6,263 nucleotides of DNA from CAJQQY01 sp964352225. Its GTDB lineage: Bacteria > Bacteroidota > Bacteroidia > Chitinophagales > Saprospiraceae. The notes under the pieces are model-generated. The model made no database searches and was not told the DNA's origin. It saw only the letters and a list, made by a program, of their open reading frames with translations. The stretch is from assembly GCA_964352225.1 (NCBI GenBank), contig CAYGRM010000393.1, forward strand, positions 1 through 6,263, written 5' to 3'. Shown here piece by piece: positions 6,262-6,263 of this stretch (positions are counted from its first letter, which is position 1; each line of letters opens with the position of its first letter). Position numbers and translations under genes: made by a program.

Positions 6262-6263
6262 CT

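Overview
The window looks like ordinary chromosomal DNA from a low-GC member of the Bacteroidota. The reasons are: a secreted OmpA-family protein with a jelly-roll-like N-terminal half, a DUF5684 membrane protein, promoter candidates that fit the Bacteroidota TAnnTTTG -7 box and not the E. coli -10 box, starts without strong Shine-Dalgarno sequences, and AT-rich dispersed palindromic repeats between genes. I cannot place it below phylum level. No phage, plasmid, CRISPR, insertion-sequence or RNA genes are visible.

Layout. Positions 122-1790 (+ strand) hold a MarR-family regulator and then hppD, encoding 4-hydroxyphenylpyruvate dioxygenase of tyrosine catabolism. The gap between them carries two overlapping TTGC-N4-GCAA palindromes 15 bp apart, placed over a likely hppD promoter. 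This suggests that the MarR protein controls hppD. A strong hairpin terminator follows hppD at 1836-1875, then a compact pair of inverted REP-like hairpins (a BIME-like unit) at 1887-1945.

Positions 1953-5890 hold four genes on the - strand. In transcription order they are a class I aspartate/aromatic-type aminotransferase (4682-5890) with its own promoter and terminator; a secreted OmpA-family protein (3299-4522) with its own promoter; a DinB-like putative metalloprotein (2799-3302) whose ATG overlaps the OmpA stop codon; and a multi-pass DUF5684 membrane protein (1953-2711). The last three probably form one transcript that converges on hppD, with the terminator and REP pair between the two stop codons.

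Positions 5943-6263 contain no gene. They hold the region upstream of the aminotransferase and two imperfect palindromic repeats (6035-6121 and 6132-6261), both with an AAAAG..TACTT-like core. The second ends 2 bases from the window edge and may continue beyond it.

Nothing here is a clear new biological system. The points most worth a second look are the REP pair with GTAG feet, the double MarR-type operator in front of hppD, and the paired palindromic repeats at the right edge.
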